Assembly: GCA_044227325.1 (NCBI GenBank)
Contig: JBGAFI010000018.1
Location: 14,265 to 78,264, forward strand
Direction of reading: 5' to 3'
Source of the DNA: PFJX01 sp044227325
GTDB lineage: Bacteria; Pseudomonadota; Gammaproteobacteria; Burkholderiales; Thiobacillaceae
Length of the DNA: 64,000 nucleotides
The notes below the pieces were generated by a model. That model made no database searches. It saw only the letters and a program-made list of their open reading frames with translations, and was not told where the DNA came from. Positions within the stretch are counted from its first letter, which is position 1, and every line of letters starts with the position of its first letter. A program made the position numbers and the translations under genes. Below, piece by piece: positions 29,005-37,823 of this stretch.

Positions 29005-29997
29005 AACCGGCCAGAAAACGCCCAGGTGGAGGGCGAAACCGGTGATGTTCAGGGCGCTGGCCGTGGGCAAGAGTTTATCGGCCAGCACCAGTCTGACCAG
29101 GATGACGGTGGCCAGGCATGCCATGGCCATCGTCCGGCGCTGACGCGATACCCCGGGCAGCAGCAGCAGCCAGAATGCCAGCAGAAACGCCGCGAGGGTC
29201 TCCAGCGACAGCACCCCGCCGACGACCGTCAGCCGGAGCAGGATGGTGGCGGTCAGCAGCTTGGCGAAAAACGCGCTGAACAGGGTGAGCGTCATCGCCC
29301 CCACATAGCGTCCCGGCCTGATCAGGCAGGCGGCGAAGGTGCCAACCGCGATGAGTTCCATGAATTGGGCCAACAGCCAGGGGGCGTTTATGCCCGCCAG
29401 GCTGTCGGGCAGCCGGTCGAACGGCCGGAGATGCAGATGCAGCCAGCCGATGCCGGGCACCGGCAGCAGCGAAAATTGGGCGAAAAACCACAGCGCGAGC
29501 AGCGCCAGACCCACATTGGCCGAGGTGCCCGCCTTGAACCAGCGCCTGCGCCAGCGCCCCGCCGCGGTCAGCGCCCGCAGCCAGCGGCCATGATGCAGGG
29601 ACAGCAGCGCGCCGATCAGCGCGCCCAGGCCGTTGGTCAGCATGTCCAGATTGGAGGCGATTCTTCCCGGCAGCAATTGCTGGCCGCTTTCCATCAGGAA
29701 ACTCAGGACCAGCCCCGCCATGCAGCCCAAGGCCACGCCGCGCGGGCGTTTCCCGGGACTGGAAAACCAGAGCGCCAGCGCATAGCCAAGGGGGGCGTAG
29801 ACCAGCAGATTGGTCGCCAGGTCGGTGCGGGTGATGTAGCGCGGCCAGGACGCGGTGAGAAACGCCGGCGACCAGTTCGACGGCGGCGCCCAGCCGGAAA
29901 AGGGATACCAGCTCCCCACGGCGATGAATGCCGCGTAGAGCAGGATGAACAGTTTCAGCCTGAGCCCGCGGCCGGTGTTGAGCGCTCCTTGCGCCAT
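28960..29997 (-). CDS. VanZ family membrane protein
   Basis: A 345-residue polytopic protein. The N-terminal half has the VanZ-like pattern: YAAFIAVGSWYPF, DLATNLLVYAPLGYALAL, LVLSFLMESGQQLLPGRIASNLDMLTNGLGALIGALL. VanZ-like proteins occur in polysaccharide and exopolysaccharide loci, but their biochemical role outside teicoplanin resistance is not known. The C-terminal half adds further helices of unknown function. It overlaps the end of the ligase-like gene on the opposite strand and is followed 15 bases before the symporter gene's end; the three may concern the cell envelope. Confidence 0.72.
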   Translation of the reverse strand: MAQGALNTGRGLRLKLFILLYAAFIAVGSWYPFSGWAPPSNWSPAFLTASWPRYITRTDLATNLLVYAPLGYALALWFSSPGKRPRGVALGCMAGLVLSFLMESGQQLLPGRIASNLDMLTNGLGALIGALLSLHHGRWLRALTAAGRWRRRWFKAGTSANVGLALLALWFFAQFSLLPVPGIGWLHLHLRPFDRLPDSLAGINAPWLLAQFMELIAVGTFAACLIRPGRYVGAMTLTLFSAFFAKLLTATILLRLTVVGGVLSLETLAAFLLAFWLLLLPGVSRQRRTMAMACLATVILVRLVLADKLLPTASALNITGFALHLGVFWPVLAFGWLLSGRERLR

Positions 29998-30012
29998 ATC
30001 AGACGGAAAACG

Positions 30013-31437
30013 TCACGCCGCCGCCCGATGGCGGCGGTGGGCCTGATGCGGCCAGTAGGAGCCGATCGCCATGCCGGCGATGGACGCCAGCAAGCCGGCG
30101 AACTGGGGCGGCCAGAAACCTTCCGGATCGGCGTAGGACAGACCCAGCCAGGTGGATATGCCCAGGATCATGGCCAGATAGGCGCCCAGGGTGGTGGCCC
30201 GTTTCCAGTACACCCCGGCGGCGAGGGGCACGAAGGCGGCGACCAGCGTCACCTGATAGGCGTTCTCCACCATGGAATAGATGCTGCCGTCGCTGTTGAG
30301 CGCGTAGAAGACGATGCCGATGGTGAATGCCACCACCACCGCGCGCATGGTCCAGAGCTGGTGCTTGTCGCTCTTGAACTTGATGAACACCTTGAGGATG
30401 TTCTCCGTGAAGGTGGCCGACGGCGCCAGGATGGTGCCGCTGGCGGTGGACATGATGGCGGAGAGCAGGGCGCCGAAGAACATTACCTGGGCGAACAGGG
30501 GCGTGTGTTCCAGGATCAGGTTGGGCAGGATGAGCTGGGAATCCTTCTTCAGGAACTCGTTCACCATGTCGGGCATGAGCAGGAAGGCGGAATAGGCGAT
30601 GAAGATGGGCACGAAGGCGAACAGGAAATAGAAGCTGCCGCCCAGCACCGAGCCGCGCATCGCGGTTTTCTCGTCCTTCGCCGACATGACCCGCTGGAAC
30701 ACGTCCTGCTGGGGAATGGAACCGAACATCATGGTGGTCCAGGCCGCCAGGAAGGCGATGATGTCGCGGGCATTGGCCGCGGGCAACAGGTTGAACTTGC
30801 CGCTGTCCGCCGCGTGCCGGATCACCACCTGGGGACCGCCCACCATGCCACTTACCAGCCAGGCGATGTAGCCGAGGCCGACGATGATGATGCTCATCTG
30901 GAAGAAATCGGTCAGCGCCACCGACCACATGCCGCCGAACAGGGTGTACAGCAGGACGATGGCCGCGCCGATGACGATGCCGGTGTGATTGTCGATCTGG
31001 CCGCCGGAGAGGATGTTGAACACCAGGCCCAGCGCCGTCATCTGGGCCGAGACCCAGCCCATGTAGGACAGGATGATGCACAGGCTGGTGGCCACTTCCA
31101 CCACATGGTTGTACCGGCGCTTGTAGTAGTCGCCGATGGTCAGCAGCTTCATGCGGTAGAGCGGCCTGGCGAACAGCAGGCCCACCAGGATCAGGCAAAT
31201 GCTGGAACCGAACGGGTCGGCGACGATGCCGTGCAGGCCTTCCTCCAGGAAGGTCGCGGAGATGCCCAGCACGGTCTCCGAGCCGAACCAGGTGGCGAAC
31301 ACCGTGGCGGTGACGATGTAGATGGGCAGGGAACGGCCGGCGACGACGTAATCCCGGGAGTTCTTCACCCGGGTCGCCGCATAGATCCCGATCATGATGG
31401 AAAGGATCAGGTAGAGGATCACGAACCAGACAAGCAT
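30013..31437 (-). CDS. Sodium:solute symporter family transporter
   Basis: A 474-residue membrane transporter with about 13 helices in the SSS arrangement: N-terminal LVWFVILYLILSIMIGIYA, the substrate/sodium loop RSLPIYIVTATVFATWFGSETVLG, YNHVVEVATSLCIILSYMGWVSAQ, and the family-conserved FFGALLSAIMSTASGTILAPSATFTENI. It couples solute uptake to sodium. The substrate is not evident; the family includes proline, pantothenate and sugar carriers. It stands alone, with a 355-base intergenic region upstream that it shares with the divergent FadL gene. Confidence 0.85.
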   Translation of the reverse strand: MLVWFVILYLILSIMIGIYAATRVKNSRDYVVAGRSLPIYIVTATVFATWFGSETVLGISATFLEEGLHGIVADPFGSSICLILVGLLFARPLYRMKLLTIGDYYKRRYNHVVEVATSLCIILSYMGWVSAQMTALGLVFNILSGGQIDNHTGIVIGAAIVLLYTLFGGMWSVALTDFFQMSIIIVGLGYIAWLVSGMVGGPQVVIRHAADSGKFNLLPAANARDIIAFLAAWTTMMFGSIPQQDVFQRVMSAKDEKTAMRGSVLGGSFYFLFAFVPIFIAYSAFLLMPDMVNEFLKKDSQLILPNLILEHTPLFAQVMFFGALLSAIMSTASGTILAPSATFTENILKVFIKFKSDKHQLWTMRAVVVAFTIGIVFYALNSDGSIYSMVENAYQVTLVAAFVPLAAGVYWKRATTLGAYLAMILGISTWLGLSYADPEGFWPPQFAGLLASIAGMAIGSYWPHQAHRRHRAAA

Positions 31438-31793
31438 CGTGGCAATTCCTTCCGACGGGTTCTCAAAGTTGTTTCTATTCGCTCGCGCTGTCCCTGCCGG
31501 GGCGCCCCGGCCGCGCTTCGCGCGGCTGACAGCGCACGAATTATCAACGATTTTTCCTCCGTTTAGCGGTGCCGAAAAGCGCCATTAACCGCGCTGGAAC
31601 GCGGTTCCCGCTTGTGTTGCGCCGTTCCCTTTCGCGCCAAGTCAAAAAGGGATCGAGGGCTTGGTTTCTGGAAAAAAGCAGGAAAGCCGACGAAAAGTAC
31701 AGAGACCCCTATTAATAATTAGATTAATAAATTCTAATACTCGCTTTTTTTGCCCGGCACGAACCCGTGCCGGGCGTCCACGAGGGGGAAGAC
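31438..31793. promoter_or_regulatory. Divergent symporter/fadL intergenic region with 5' UTR hairpin
   Basis: This region has no gene. Its right part contains a strikingly AT-rich run (31710-31742, many TTAATA/TAAT units) that is the likely promoter area for the fadL-like gene. A perfect ten-base-pair hairpin, GCCCGGCACG / CGTGCCGGGC with a four-base loop, lies at 31752-31775. It is preceded, not followed, by seven T residues on the plus strand, so it is not an orthodox terminator in either direction. It would fold in the fadL leader, ending 18 bases before the start codon and just upstream of the GAGGGGGA ribosome-binding site. Confidence 0.5.
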
Positions 31794-33059
31794 ATGAGAA
31801 ATCCACGGAAACTGGCGGCGCTGGCCTTGTCCGGCTGGGCCATCACCGCCCATGCCACCAACGGGATGAACCTGGAGGGCTACGGACCGCTCGGCATGAG
31901 CATGGGCGGCGCCTCCATGGCCTACGACAGCGGTTTGGCGGCCATGATGAACAACCCGGCCACGCTGGCCCTGACCAGCCAGGGAACCCAGATGGCGCTG
32001 GCGCTGCACCACTTGGGGCCCGATGTGACGGTGCAGGGCGTCGCCAACTCCGGCGGCGATTCCTATTTCATGCCGGCGGTGGGTGTGGGCCGCAAGGAGG
32101 GCGCGTTGAGCTACGGCGTCGGCCTGTTCGCCCAGGGCGGCATGGGCACCGAATACGGCACCGCCTCGCCGTTTTCCATGGGCACAGGCCAGGATGTCCG
32201 CTCCGAACTGGGCGTCGGGCGCCTGATCTTCCCGGTGGCCTATGAGGTCACACCCAACTTCTCGGTGGGCGCATCGCTGGATTTCGTCTGGGCCATGCTG
32301 GATGTGGGCATGGTGGCGACACGCGACCAAGTCAACGGCATGAGCGGACAGGAAATCGGCGCGGGCAATGTCGCCGCCATCCACTTTTCCGATGGCAGCG
32401 ACTTCACCGGCAAGGCCAAGGGCACCGGCTGGGCGGGCAAGCTGGGCCTGACCTACAAGGCCAGCCCGACCCTGACCTTCGGCGCCGCGTACCACAGCAA
32501 GACCAATCTGAACGACCTCAAGACTTCCGACAACGGCGCGTCCATGTCGATCTACAACGGGGGGGGCGGGCTCGTCAACGCCACGACCGGCAAGATGACC
32601 GTCATCGATTTCCAATGGCCGGAAACCTATGCCGTCGGCCTCGCCTGGCAGGCCACGCCGAAATGGATGCTGGCAACCGACGTACGCCGCATCAACTGGG
32701 CCGGCGCCATGCAGAATTTCCGCATGTCCTATTCCGGTATCACGTTCACCATGCCCCAGCAATGGCGCAACCAGAACGTGTATTCCCTGGGCGTGCAGTA
32801 TCGTCCCAACGAGCGCCTGGGCCTGCGCGTCGGCTACAACTACGGCAAGAACCCGGTGCCGGATGCCTGGCTGCATCCGCTCTTCCCCGCCACGGTGGAA
32901 CGGCACTACACGGCGGGTATCGACTACCGCCTGAACGACAAGGGCTGCGTCGCCTTCGCCGTGTCCTACGCGCCGGAATCCAGCAACGTGACCGGCACCG
33001 CTCTGACCGTTACCCACGGCCAACTCTCCGCCATGGTGGGCTACAACCACCACTTCTGA
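31794..33059 (+). CDS. Outer-membrane transport protein, FadL/OmpP1/TodX family
   Basis: A 421-residue outer-membrane beta-barrel with a cleavable signal peptide (MRNPRKLAALALSGWAITAHA). The mature end TNGMNLEGYGPLGMSMGGASMAYDSGLAAMMNNPATLA is the family's N-terminal hatch with the NPA motif, and the last strand ends in a phenylalanine (YNHHF). It passes hydrophobic compounds such as fatty acids or aromatics across the outer membrane. ATG 31794 follows a strong GAGGGGGAAGAC site. It is monocistronic, with a GC-rich hairpin just after the stop. Confidence 0.9.
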   Translation: MRNPRKLAALALSGWAITAHATNGMNLEGYGPLGMSMGGASMAYDSGLAAMMNNPATLALTSQGTQMALALHHLGPDVTVQGVANSGGDSYFMPAVGVGRKEGALSYGVGLFAQGGMGTEYGTASPFSMGTGQDVRSELGVGRLIFPVAYEVTPNFSVGASLDFVWAMLDVGMVATRDQVNGMSGQEIGAGNVAAIHFSDGSDFTGKAKGTGWAGKLGLTYKASPTLTFGAAYHSKTNLNDLKTSDNGASMSIYNGGGGLVNATTGKMTVIDFQWPETYAVGLAWQATPKWMLATDVRRINWAGAMQNFRMSYSGITFTMPQQWRNQNVYSLGVQYRPNERLGLRVGYNYGKNPVPDAWLHPLFPATVERHYTAGIDYRLNDKGCVAFAVSYAPESSNVTGTALTVTHGQLSAMVGYNHHF

Positions 33060-33067
33060 CGGGTCTC

Positions 33068-33092
33068 CGCCGCCCGGCGCGACCGGGCGGCG
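33068..33092 (+). terminator. GC-rich hairpin after fadL-like gene
   Basis: A perfect ten-base-pair inverted repeat (CGCCGCCCGG / CCGGGCGGCG, five-base loop) begins nine bases after the FadL stop codon. There is no T-run after it, so it is either a weak or Rho-assisted terminator or a 3' end stabiliser. Confidence 0.45.
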
Positions 33093-33215
33093 AATCCGGA
33101 ATTCCCGTCAAGCCTTGTGGACATTGGGTCCGCGCGAATAGGCGGCGGATTTTTTGCATCAAGTTTTCCGCGAACCCTCCGATACTTCCGGCAATTCCAA
33201 AACGGGGGTGGGGTC

Positions 33216-35234
33216 ATGAATCTACTGCAGCCGGCGACGGCCTTTCTCGACCGTTTCAACTACATCACCAAGTTCGCCGTTCTGGGCGCCTTCGCCCTGG
33301 TGCCCATCGCCTTCCTGTTCGCCACCGCGATTCCCGTGCTCAACCGGGCGGTGGAGGACGCGGGCATGGAGGCCGAAGGCGTGGCCTACGTGGGCGCCGC
33401 GAAGCAATTGCTCATCGCGGTCCAGAAGCACCGGGGCCTGTCCAACGCCGCGCTATCCGGAGACGCCCAGGCCAGGGACAAGCTGGCGGGCGAGGCCGGG
33501 AACGTCGCGGCGGCGCTCGCGGCGGTGAAGTCGCTGGATGCCCGCGGCGGGCAGACCTTCCTCCCGGGCAGCCCCCTGGACGACATCGAGCGGCAATGGC
33601 GCGAGCTGGCCGCCGCCAACGCGGGCATGGCGCCGGCCGAGAGTTTCGCCGCCCACACCCGGGTGGTCGGACAGACCCTGCGTCTCATCACCCATTTCGC
33701 CGACGCCTCCCGCCTCACCCTGGACCCGGTGCTGGAGACCTACTACCTGCAGGATCTCATCGTGACCCAGGTTCCGCCGTTGATGGAGGCCCTGGGCAAG
33801 TTGCGCGGCAAGACCGCGGGCATCCTCACCCGCAAGGCGATCACGCCGGACGAGAAGGTGGCGGTGATCGGCCTGACCAGCGAAGCCAATGTCCTGCTGG
33901 ATCGGGTGCTCACCGATCTGGACAAGGTGTACGCGGCCGCGCCCGGGACAAAGGCCCGCTTGGAGGAGCGGGCCACGGCGCTGAAAGCGGCCATCGGCCA
34001 GGTCAAGGAGACCACCCTGCGGGAAATCTCGGAGACGGGCTTCACCCTGGGCGGCGCCGACTACTTCAAGATCGCCAGCGCGCCCATCACGGAAGCCGAC
34101 AAACTGGTGGAGATGGCGGCGCCGCAACTGCACGATCTGCTGGTGCTGCGCCGCGATCATGAGCGCCACATCCTGCTGCTGGACATCGGCTTCACCGTCT
34201 TGATGATCCTGGCGATGGCCTATCTCACCCTGGGCCTGAGCGCGTCCATCCTGCACGCGGTCAAGGGCATCAGCGCAGGCGCCACCGCCATGGCGGGCGG
34301 AGACCTCACCCATGCCGTCGCCCTTTCCGCCCGGGACGAAATGGGGCGCATCGCCGGCGATCTGAACCGGGCGCGCGAGGCCCTGGCCGGCCTGGTCGGA
34401 CAGACCCTGCGTTCCGCCGCCGACCTGACCGAAACCAGCGTGCGCGTGAAGGACGACACCAACCGCATCTCCCAGTCGTCCAGCCAGCAGAACGAGGCCA
34501 TCGCCGCATCCGCCTCGACGGTGAAGGCGTTGACCGTCTCGGTGCACCAGATCGCCGGGCAGGCGGCGGAGGCGGACAAGCAGGCGCGGCAGGCCAGCGA
34601 GCTGGCCCGGCACGGGCTGGAGGTCGCGGAAACCGCCAGCCGCGACATGCGGGCGGTCGCCGAAACGGTCACCCGCGCCGCAAGCCAGATCGAGGGACTC
34701 AACACCCGGGCCGGCGAGATCACCGGCATCGTCCACGCCATCCGGGACATCGCCGACCAGACCAATCTCCTGGCCCTCAACGCCGCCATCGAGGCGGCCC
34801 GGGCCGGCGAGCAGGGACGCGGCTTCGCCGTGGTGGCGGACGAGGTGCGCAAACTGGCCGAGCGCACCGGCGGCGCCACCGCCGAGATCGCCACCATGAT
34901 CGAAGCCATCCAGCGGGATACCCACGGCGCCGTGGAGATCATGCTGAGCGGCAGCGAAAAGGCCAAGGTGGGCGAACAGACCGTGCTCGACACCGCCCAG
35001 GCCCTGCGCGACATCCAGGACGCGGCGCGGAACGCCCTCAACCGGGTCAGCGATATCGCCAGCGCTTCCCGCGAACAGACCGTGTCCAGCCAGGACATCG
35101 CGCAGAACATGGAAACCATCGCCGACATGACCGCCCACAACAACAGCTCCGTCGCCCAGGTTTCCACGTCGGCGGCCCATCTCGGCCATCTCGCCGAGGC
35201 GCTGCGCAGCGACCTCGCCAAGTTCCGGGTCTGA
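33216..35234 (+). CDS. Methyl-accepting chemotaxis protein
   Basis: A 672-residue chemoreceptor. A first membrane helix lies near residues 18-40 (KFAVLGAFALVPIAFLFATAI), followed by a large periplasmic sensing region of about 290 residues, a second helix near 335-360 (IGFTVLMILAMAYLTLGL), a HAMP domain, and a signalling coiled coil whose tip reads IRDIADQTNLLALNAAIEAARAGEQGRGFAVVADEVR. It feeds CheA/CheW. The ligand is unknown. ATG 33216, preceded by GGGGGTGGGG, gives the expected short cytoplasmic N-terminus. No other chemotaxis gene is adjacent. Confidence 0.93.
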   Translation: MNLLQPATAFLDRFNYITKFAVLGAFALVPIAFLFATAIPVLNRAVEDAGMEAEGVAYVGAAKQLLIAVQKHRGLSNAALSGDAQARDKLAGEAGNVAAALAAVKSLDARGGQTFLPGSPLDDIERQWRELAAANAGMAPAESFAAHTRVVGQTLRLITHFADASRLTLDPVLETYYLQDLIVTQVPPLMEALGKLRGKTAGILTRKAITPDEKVAVIGLTSEANVLLDRVLTDLDKVYAAAPGTKARLEERATALKAAIGQVKETTLREISETGFTLGGADYFKIASAPITEADKLVEMAAPQLHDLLVLRRDHERHILLLDIGFTVLMILAMAYLTLGLSASILHAVKGISAGATAMAGGDLTHAVALSARDEMGRIAGDLNRAREALAGLVGQTLRSAADLTETSVRVKDDTNRISQSSSQQNEAIAASASTVKALTVSVHQIAGQAAEADKQARQASELARHGLEVAETASRDMRAVAETVTRAASQIEGLNTRAGEITGIVHAIRDIADQTNLLALNAAIEAARAGEQGRGFAVVADEVRKLAERTGGATAEIATMIEAIQRDTHGAVEIMLSGSEKAKVGEQTVLDTAQALRDIQDAARNALNRVSDIASASREQTVSSQDIAQNMETIADMTAHNNSSVAQVSTSAAHLGHLAEALRSDLAKFRV

Positions 35235-35345
35235 ACGTGCCCCGCCCCACGCGGCGCGCCTCCGCCCCGCGCGCGGGCGCGCGCGGCGCCGGGCTAGAAT
35301 CCGGCCAACCCCGTTTCGCGCCACGCCGCGTTTAACCGCTCATCC

Positions 35346-35918
35346 ATGGACGATCCCCGCACCGACGAGGCGCTGATGCTGGCCTATCGCGATGGCGACG
35401 CGGCCGCCTTCGAGACCCTGTACGGCCGTTGGCGTGGCCGTCTGTACCGCTATCTGGCCCATCAGGCGGCGGACCGGGCGGACGAGTTGTTCCAGGACGT
35501 GTGGATGAAAGTGGTGGGCGCCCGCGCCGGCTACGAGGTCACCGCCAGATTTTCCACCTGGCTGTTCCGCATCGCCCACAACCGGCTCATGGACCACTAC
35601 CGCGCCCGGGGCCGGTGCATCGTCGACCCGTATGACGACCCGGAGGACGATCCCGCCGACAGCCTGCCCGCGCCGGCCGAGGAGGCGCCCGCGGCCTTGT
35701 TGGAACGGCGGGAAACCGCCCGGCGCATACTGGACTGCCTGGCCGGCCTGCCCGCGCCCCAGCGGGAAGCCTTCCTCATGGCGGAGGAGGGCGGCATGAG
35801 CCTGGAGCAGATCGCCAACGCCGCGGGCGTCGGCCGGGAAACCGCCAAGAGCCGCCTGCGCTACGCCCTGGACCGGCTGCGCCGCTGCCTGGCCGGATTG
35901 AGAGGAACGGGAAGCTGA
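35346..35918 (+). CDS. ECF-type RNA polymerase sigma factor
   Basis: A 190-residue two-domain sigma-70 family protein. Sigma-2 is seen in DELFQDVWMKVVGARAGYE and FSTWLFRIAHNRLMDHYRARG; sigma-4 in LPAPQREAFLMAEEGGMSLEQIANAAGVGRETAKSRLRYALDRLR. It would direct RNA polymerase to an alternative promoter set, typically an envelope or stress response. Downstream, after a 26-codon mini-ORF, lies a single-pass membrane protein that is probably its regulator, in the usual sigma/anti-sigma order. Confidence 0.9.
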   Translation: MDDPRTDEALMLAYRDGDAAAFETLYGRWRGRLYRYLAHQAADRADELFQDVWMKVVGARAGYEVTARFSTWLFRIAHNRLMDHYRARGRCIVDPYDDPEDDPADSLPAPAEEAPAALLERRETARRILDCLAGLPAPQREAFLMAEEGGMSLEQIANAAGVGRETAKSRLRYALDRLRRCLAGLRGTGS

Positions 35919-35919
35919 C

Positions 35920-36000
35920 ATGAAACGACCGCCACGCCCATTGCCTTCGCCGCCCTCGCGCGGGGCTTGTCGCCACCTTCCCACGGCCGGGCGGCACTGA
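35920..36000 (+). CDS. Possible 26-codon mini-ORF between sigma factor and membrane partner
   Basis: An ATG one base after the sigma-factor stop opens a 26-residue frame, MKRPPRPLPSPPSRGACRHL and six more residues, whose TGA ends one base before the ATG of the next gene. GGGAAG precedes it. The fit in the gap suggests translational relay, but the composition is proline/arginine-rich and may reflect only the local GC bias. Confidence 0.3.
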   Translation: MKRPPRPLPSPPSRGACRHLPTAGRH

Positions 36001-36001
36001 C

Positions 36002-36832
36002 ATGGAAGAACGCGATCCCCTGCTGAGCGAAGCCTACCAGGCGGCCGACCACCCCGAGCCGCCGCCGGCGCTGGATGCCCGCATCCTCGCCGCCGCCCGC
36101 GCGGCCGTGGCCCGGCCCGCGCGCCGCCGTCCGGCCTGGCTCGCCTGGGCCGTGCCTTTATCCACAACCGCCGTGCTGGTGCTGGGGATCTCCCTGCTGT
36201 TCAAGATGCAGCGGGAAGCTCCGGAAACCTTGCGGGACGCGGTGGCGCCGCCCCCGGCGGCCCGCAACGAGGCGGCGCCCTCGGCGGCCCCCGCAACCGA
36301 ATCCGAGCCGGCCGCGAAACCCGCCGGCGCCGACAAGGCCGCCGTGACCGCCGCCGTCCGTCCGCCGCGGCCGAAACGCGAGCCGGCCACGGCCGAGCCC
36401 GCCCGGCCCGCGCCCGAGGCGCCAGCGGTCGATGCCGCACCCGCCCGTGAATCCGCCGAATCGGCGGCCGCCGCCCCGGCCGGCGCCGCACCCGGCCCCG
36501 TGCTCAGCCCCTCCCCCGCCCAGCCGGCCCGCGCGCCCCGATCCGCCCCTACCCCGGCCAACGCCGCCGCCGATCTGTTCGAGCAAAAGGGCCAGGCCGC
36601 GGCCCCGAACCGGCAATTCGCCCCCGCCTTCAGCCAAAGCCTGGGCAAGCTCAAGGGCGCCAGCCCGGCGACGGAGAGTCCGGAACAATGGGTGGAAAGC
36701 CTGCGCCGGCTGGTGCGGGCAGGGCGGATCGAAGAGGCGAGGAAATCCCTGGAGGAACTGCGCGAACGCCATCCGGATTTCGCGGTGCCGGAGGATTTGC
36801 AGGCGCTGCTCGGCGCGGCTAGGGCGCGGTAG
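36002..36832 (+). CDS. Putative anti-sigma/sigma-partner single-pass membrane protein
   Basis: A 276-residue protein with a short cytoplasmic N-terminus (PPPALDARILAAARAAV, typical of small anti-sigma-like proteins downstream of ECF genes), one membrane helix near residues 47-65 (WLAWAVPLSTTAVLVLGISLLF), a long Ala/Pro-rich periplasmic linker (about 75-195) and a C-terminal helical part (ESPEQWVESLRRLVRAGRIEEARKSLEELRERHPDF). The last part looks like a small helical repeat. It lacks the zinc-binding HxxxCxxC motif, so it is not a classical ZAS anti-sigma factor. Regulation of the sigma factor upstream is inferred from position only. Confidence 0.65.
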   Translation: MEERDPLLSEAYQAADHPEPPPALDARILAAARAAVARPARRRPAWLAWAVPLSTTAVLVLGISLLFKMQREAPETLRDAVAPPPAARNEAAPSAAPATESEPAAKPAGADKAAVTAAVRPPRPKREPATAEPARPAPEAPAVDAAPARESAESAAAAPAGAAPGPVLSPSPAQPARAPRSAPTPANAAADLFEQKGQAAAPNRQFAPAFSQSLGKLKGASPATESPEQWVESLRRLVRAGRIEEARKSLEELRERHPDFAVPEDLQALLGAARAR

Positions 36833-36901
36833 ACGAAGGACCGGGCGGCGGGGCGCGGCTTCATGCGGCGCAATGCAGCTCTCGCCTATTACTCCTGTGG
36901 G

Positions 36902-37351
36902 CTAGATGTGCACCCATATTTTGCGCAAGAGACTGCCAAGTGTACGCGACAGTGCAAGTTCTTGATCTGGGGTGATGCCTTGAACGCTGGGGTTCATTGC
37001 CTCAAGAACAAAGCAGCCAAACGCCGCTGGCTCGAGATACCGAAGCTCATAGAAAGATACATGTGAACCACAACAGGGAGCTGTTACTACCAAATTTTCA
37101 AATCGAGCTTCGGCGCAATGACTCATAGCATCATCCCACCAAGAGTCCGCATTGGCTTCACATAAAGGGCACTCAACCCCCGACCAGTTGCCCATAGGAT
37201 GAAAGAATTCGACTTGGTATTTGAAGTTGGCGTTTACCCCATCAGAATCCGGCACAAAGGACATGAAAAGAGTTTTCGCACGCTTGGCAGCATCAGCTGA
37301 AGACTGGAACTGTGAGTCGATAGGTACCAGTAGAAGCCAATTCTCAGACAT
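36902..37351 (-). CDS. Hypothetical protein with possible zinc site, cassette-like
   Basis: A 149-residue protein, not recognised. It begins MSENWLLLVPIDSQFQSS and has cysteines at 61 and 64 (CPLC), 79, and 93-94 (CCGSHVSFYELRYLEP), consistent with a zinc ribbon. It is much more AT-rich than the flanking genes at 36.8 and 38.9 kb. It has its own short upstream junction (GGCTAGC on the plus strand, 37365-37371) similar to the one upstream of the acetyltransferase gene, which suggests it is a captured gene cassette. Confidence 0.6.
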   Translation of the reverse strand: MSENWLLLVPIDSQFQSSADAAKRAKTLFMSFVPDSDGVNANFKYQVEFFHPMGNWSGVECPLCEANADSWWDDAMSHCAEARFENLVVTAPCCGSHVSFYELRYLEPAAFGCFVLEAMNPSVQGITPDQELALSRTLGSLLRKIWVHI

Positions 37352-37400
37352 GAGAGCGTAAGACGGCTAGCATTTGAGTACAGGGAGCGCTGCGGTAGAG

Positions 37401-37468
37401 GTTATGGCGCTGCCCAGCATTGTTGCGCAGCGTCCGGGGGACCGCCGTAATGGGATGCTGGTCATAAC
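37401..37468. repeat. Imperfect inverted repeat between cassette-like genes
   Basis: The arms pair as GTTATG with CATAAC at the ends, and CCCAGCAT / ATGCTGG just inside, with an asymmetric bulge on the left arm. It lies in the 130-base gap between two small minus-strand genes. The ends read inside-out relative to integron attC core sites, so it is not itself a regular attC site, although the fold is similar in size. Confidence 0.55.
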
Positions 37469-37481
37469 ACATGAAGTGGTT

Positions 37482-37823
37482 TTATGTATTTAGAATAATA
37501 TTCCAGTCATAGTCGAATTTGGCCAATAGTGAATTCTGCTTCTTCACGGCGTCCTGCTTAGTTGCCGCGAATTGAGCGCGGTAATAAAGATGCCAACCAT
37601 CTTGAAGATGCTGGCGAATGATCTCACTAAGGTGGGACCCGTGCCGCGCATAGCTTGCCATGCGTCGTTTTTCGTTTATCGTCTCACCGACGTACACGAT
37701 GCGGCGGTTGCCACCCCGCGGCCCAGCAATAGAGAGTTCATAACAAGCTGGGCCATCCCAATCAAAGGCATCGGGGTGCCAATGGTCATGGTCTGCAATC
37801 TTCCTCCAATTAGTCCAACCCAT
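37482..37823 (-). CDS. Possible GIY-YIG-like domain protein
   Basis: A 113-residue protein. The segment ACYELSIAGPRGGNRRIVYVGETINEKRRMASYARHG (residues 26-62) resembles the GIY-YIG nuclease core: a first strand, VYVGET as the YIG strand, then a conserved Arg and Tyr on a helix. The C-terminal KQNSLLAKFDYDWN resembles the family's last helix, but with Gln where the metal-binding Glu is usual, so catalytic competence is doubtful. Its start lies within the end of the acetyltransferase gene (14-base overlap), so the two probably travelled together. Confidence 0.5.
   Translation of the reverse strand: MGWTNWRKIADHDHWHPDAFDWDGPACYELSIAGPRGGNRRIVYVGETINEKRRMASYARHGSHLSEIIRQHLQDGWHLYYRAQFAATKQDAVKKQNSLLAKFDYDWNIILNT

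Noticed and set aside
29026..31566. Long plus-strand frame opposite VanZ and the symporter
   Set aside because: The translation is dominated by Gly, Gln and His, typical of an antisense reading of membrane-protein codons; both opposite genes have clear family motifs.
37401..37468. This inverted repeat as a second attC site
   Set aside because: Its ends are GTTATG and CATAAC, the reverse of the RYYYAAC to GTTRRRY order required of attC cores.
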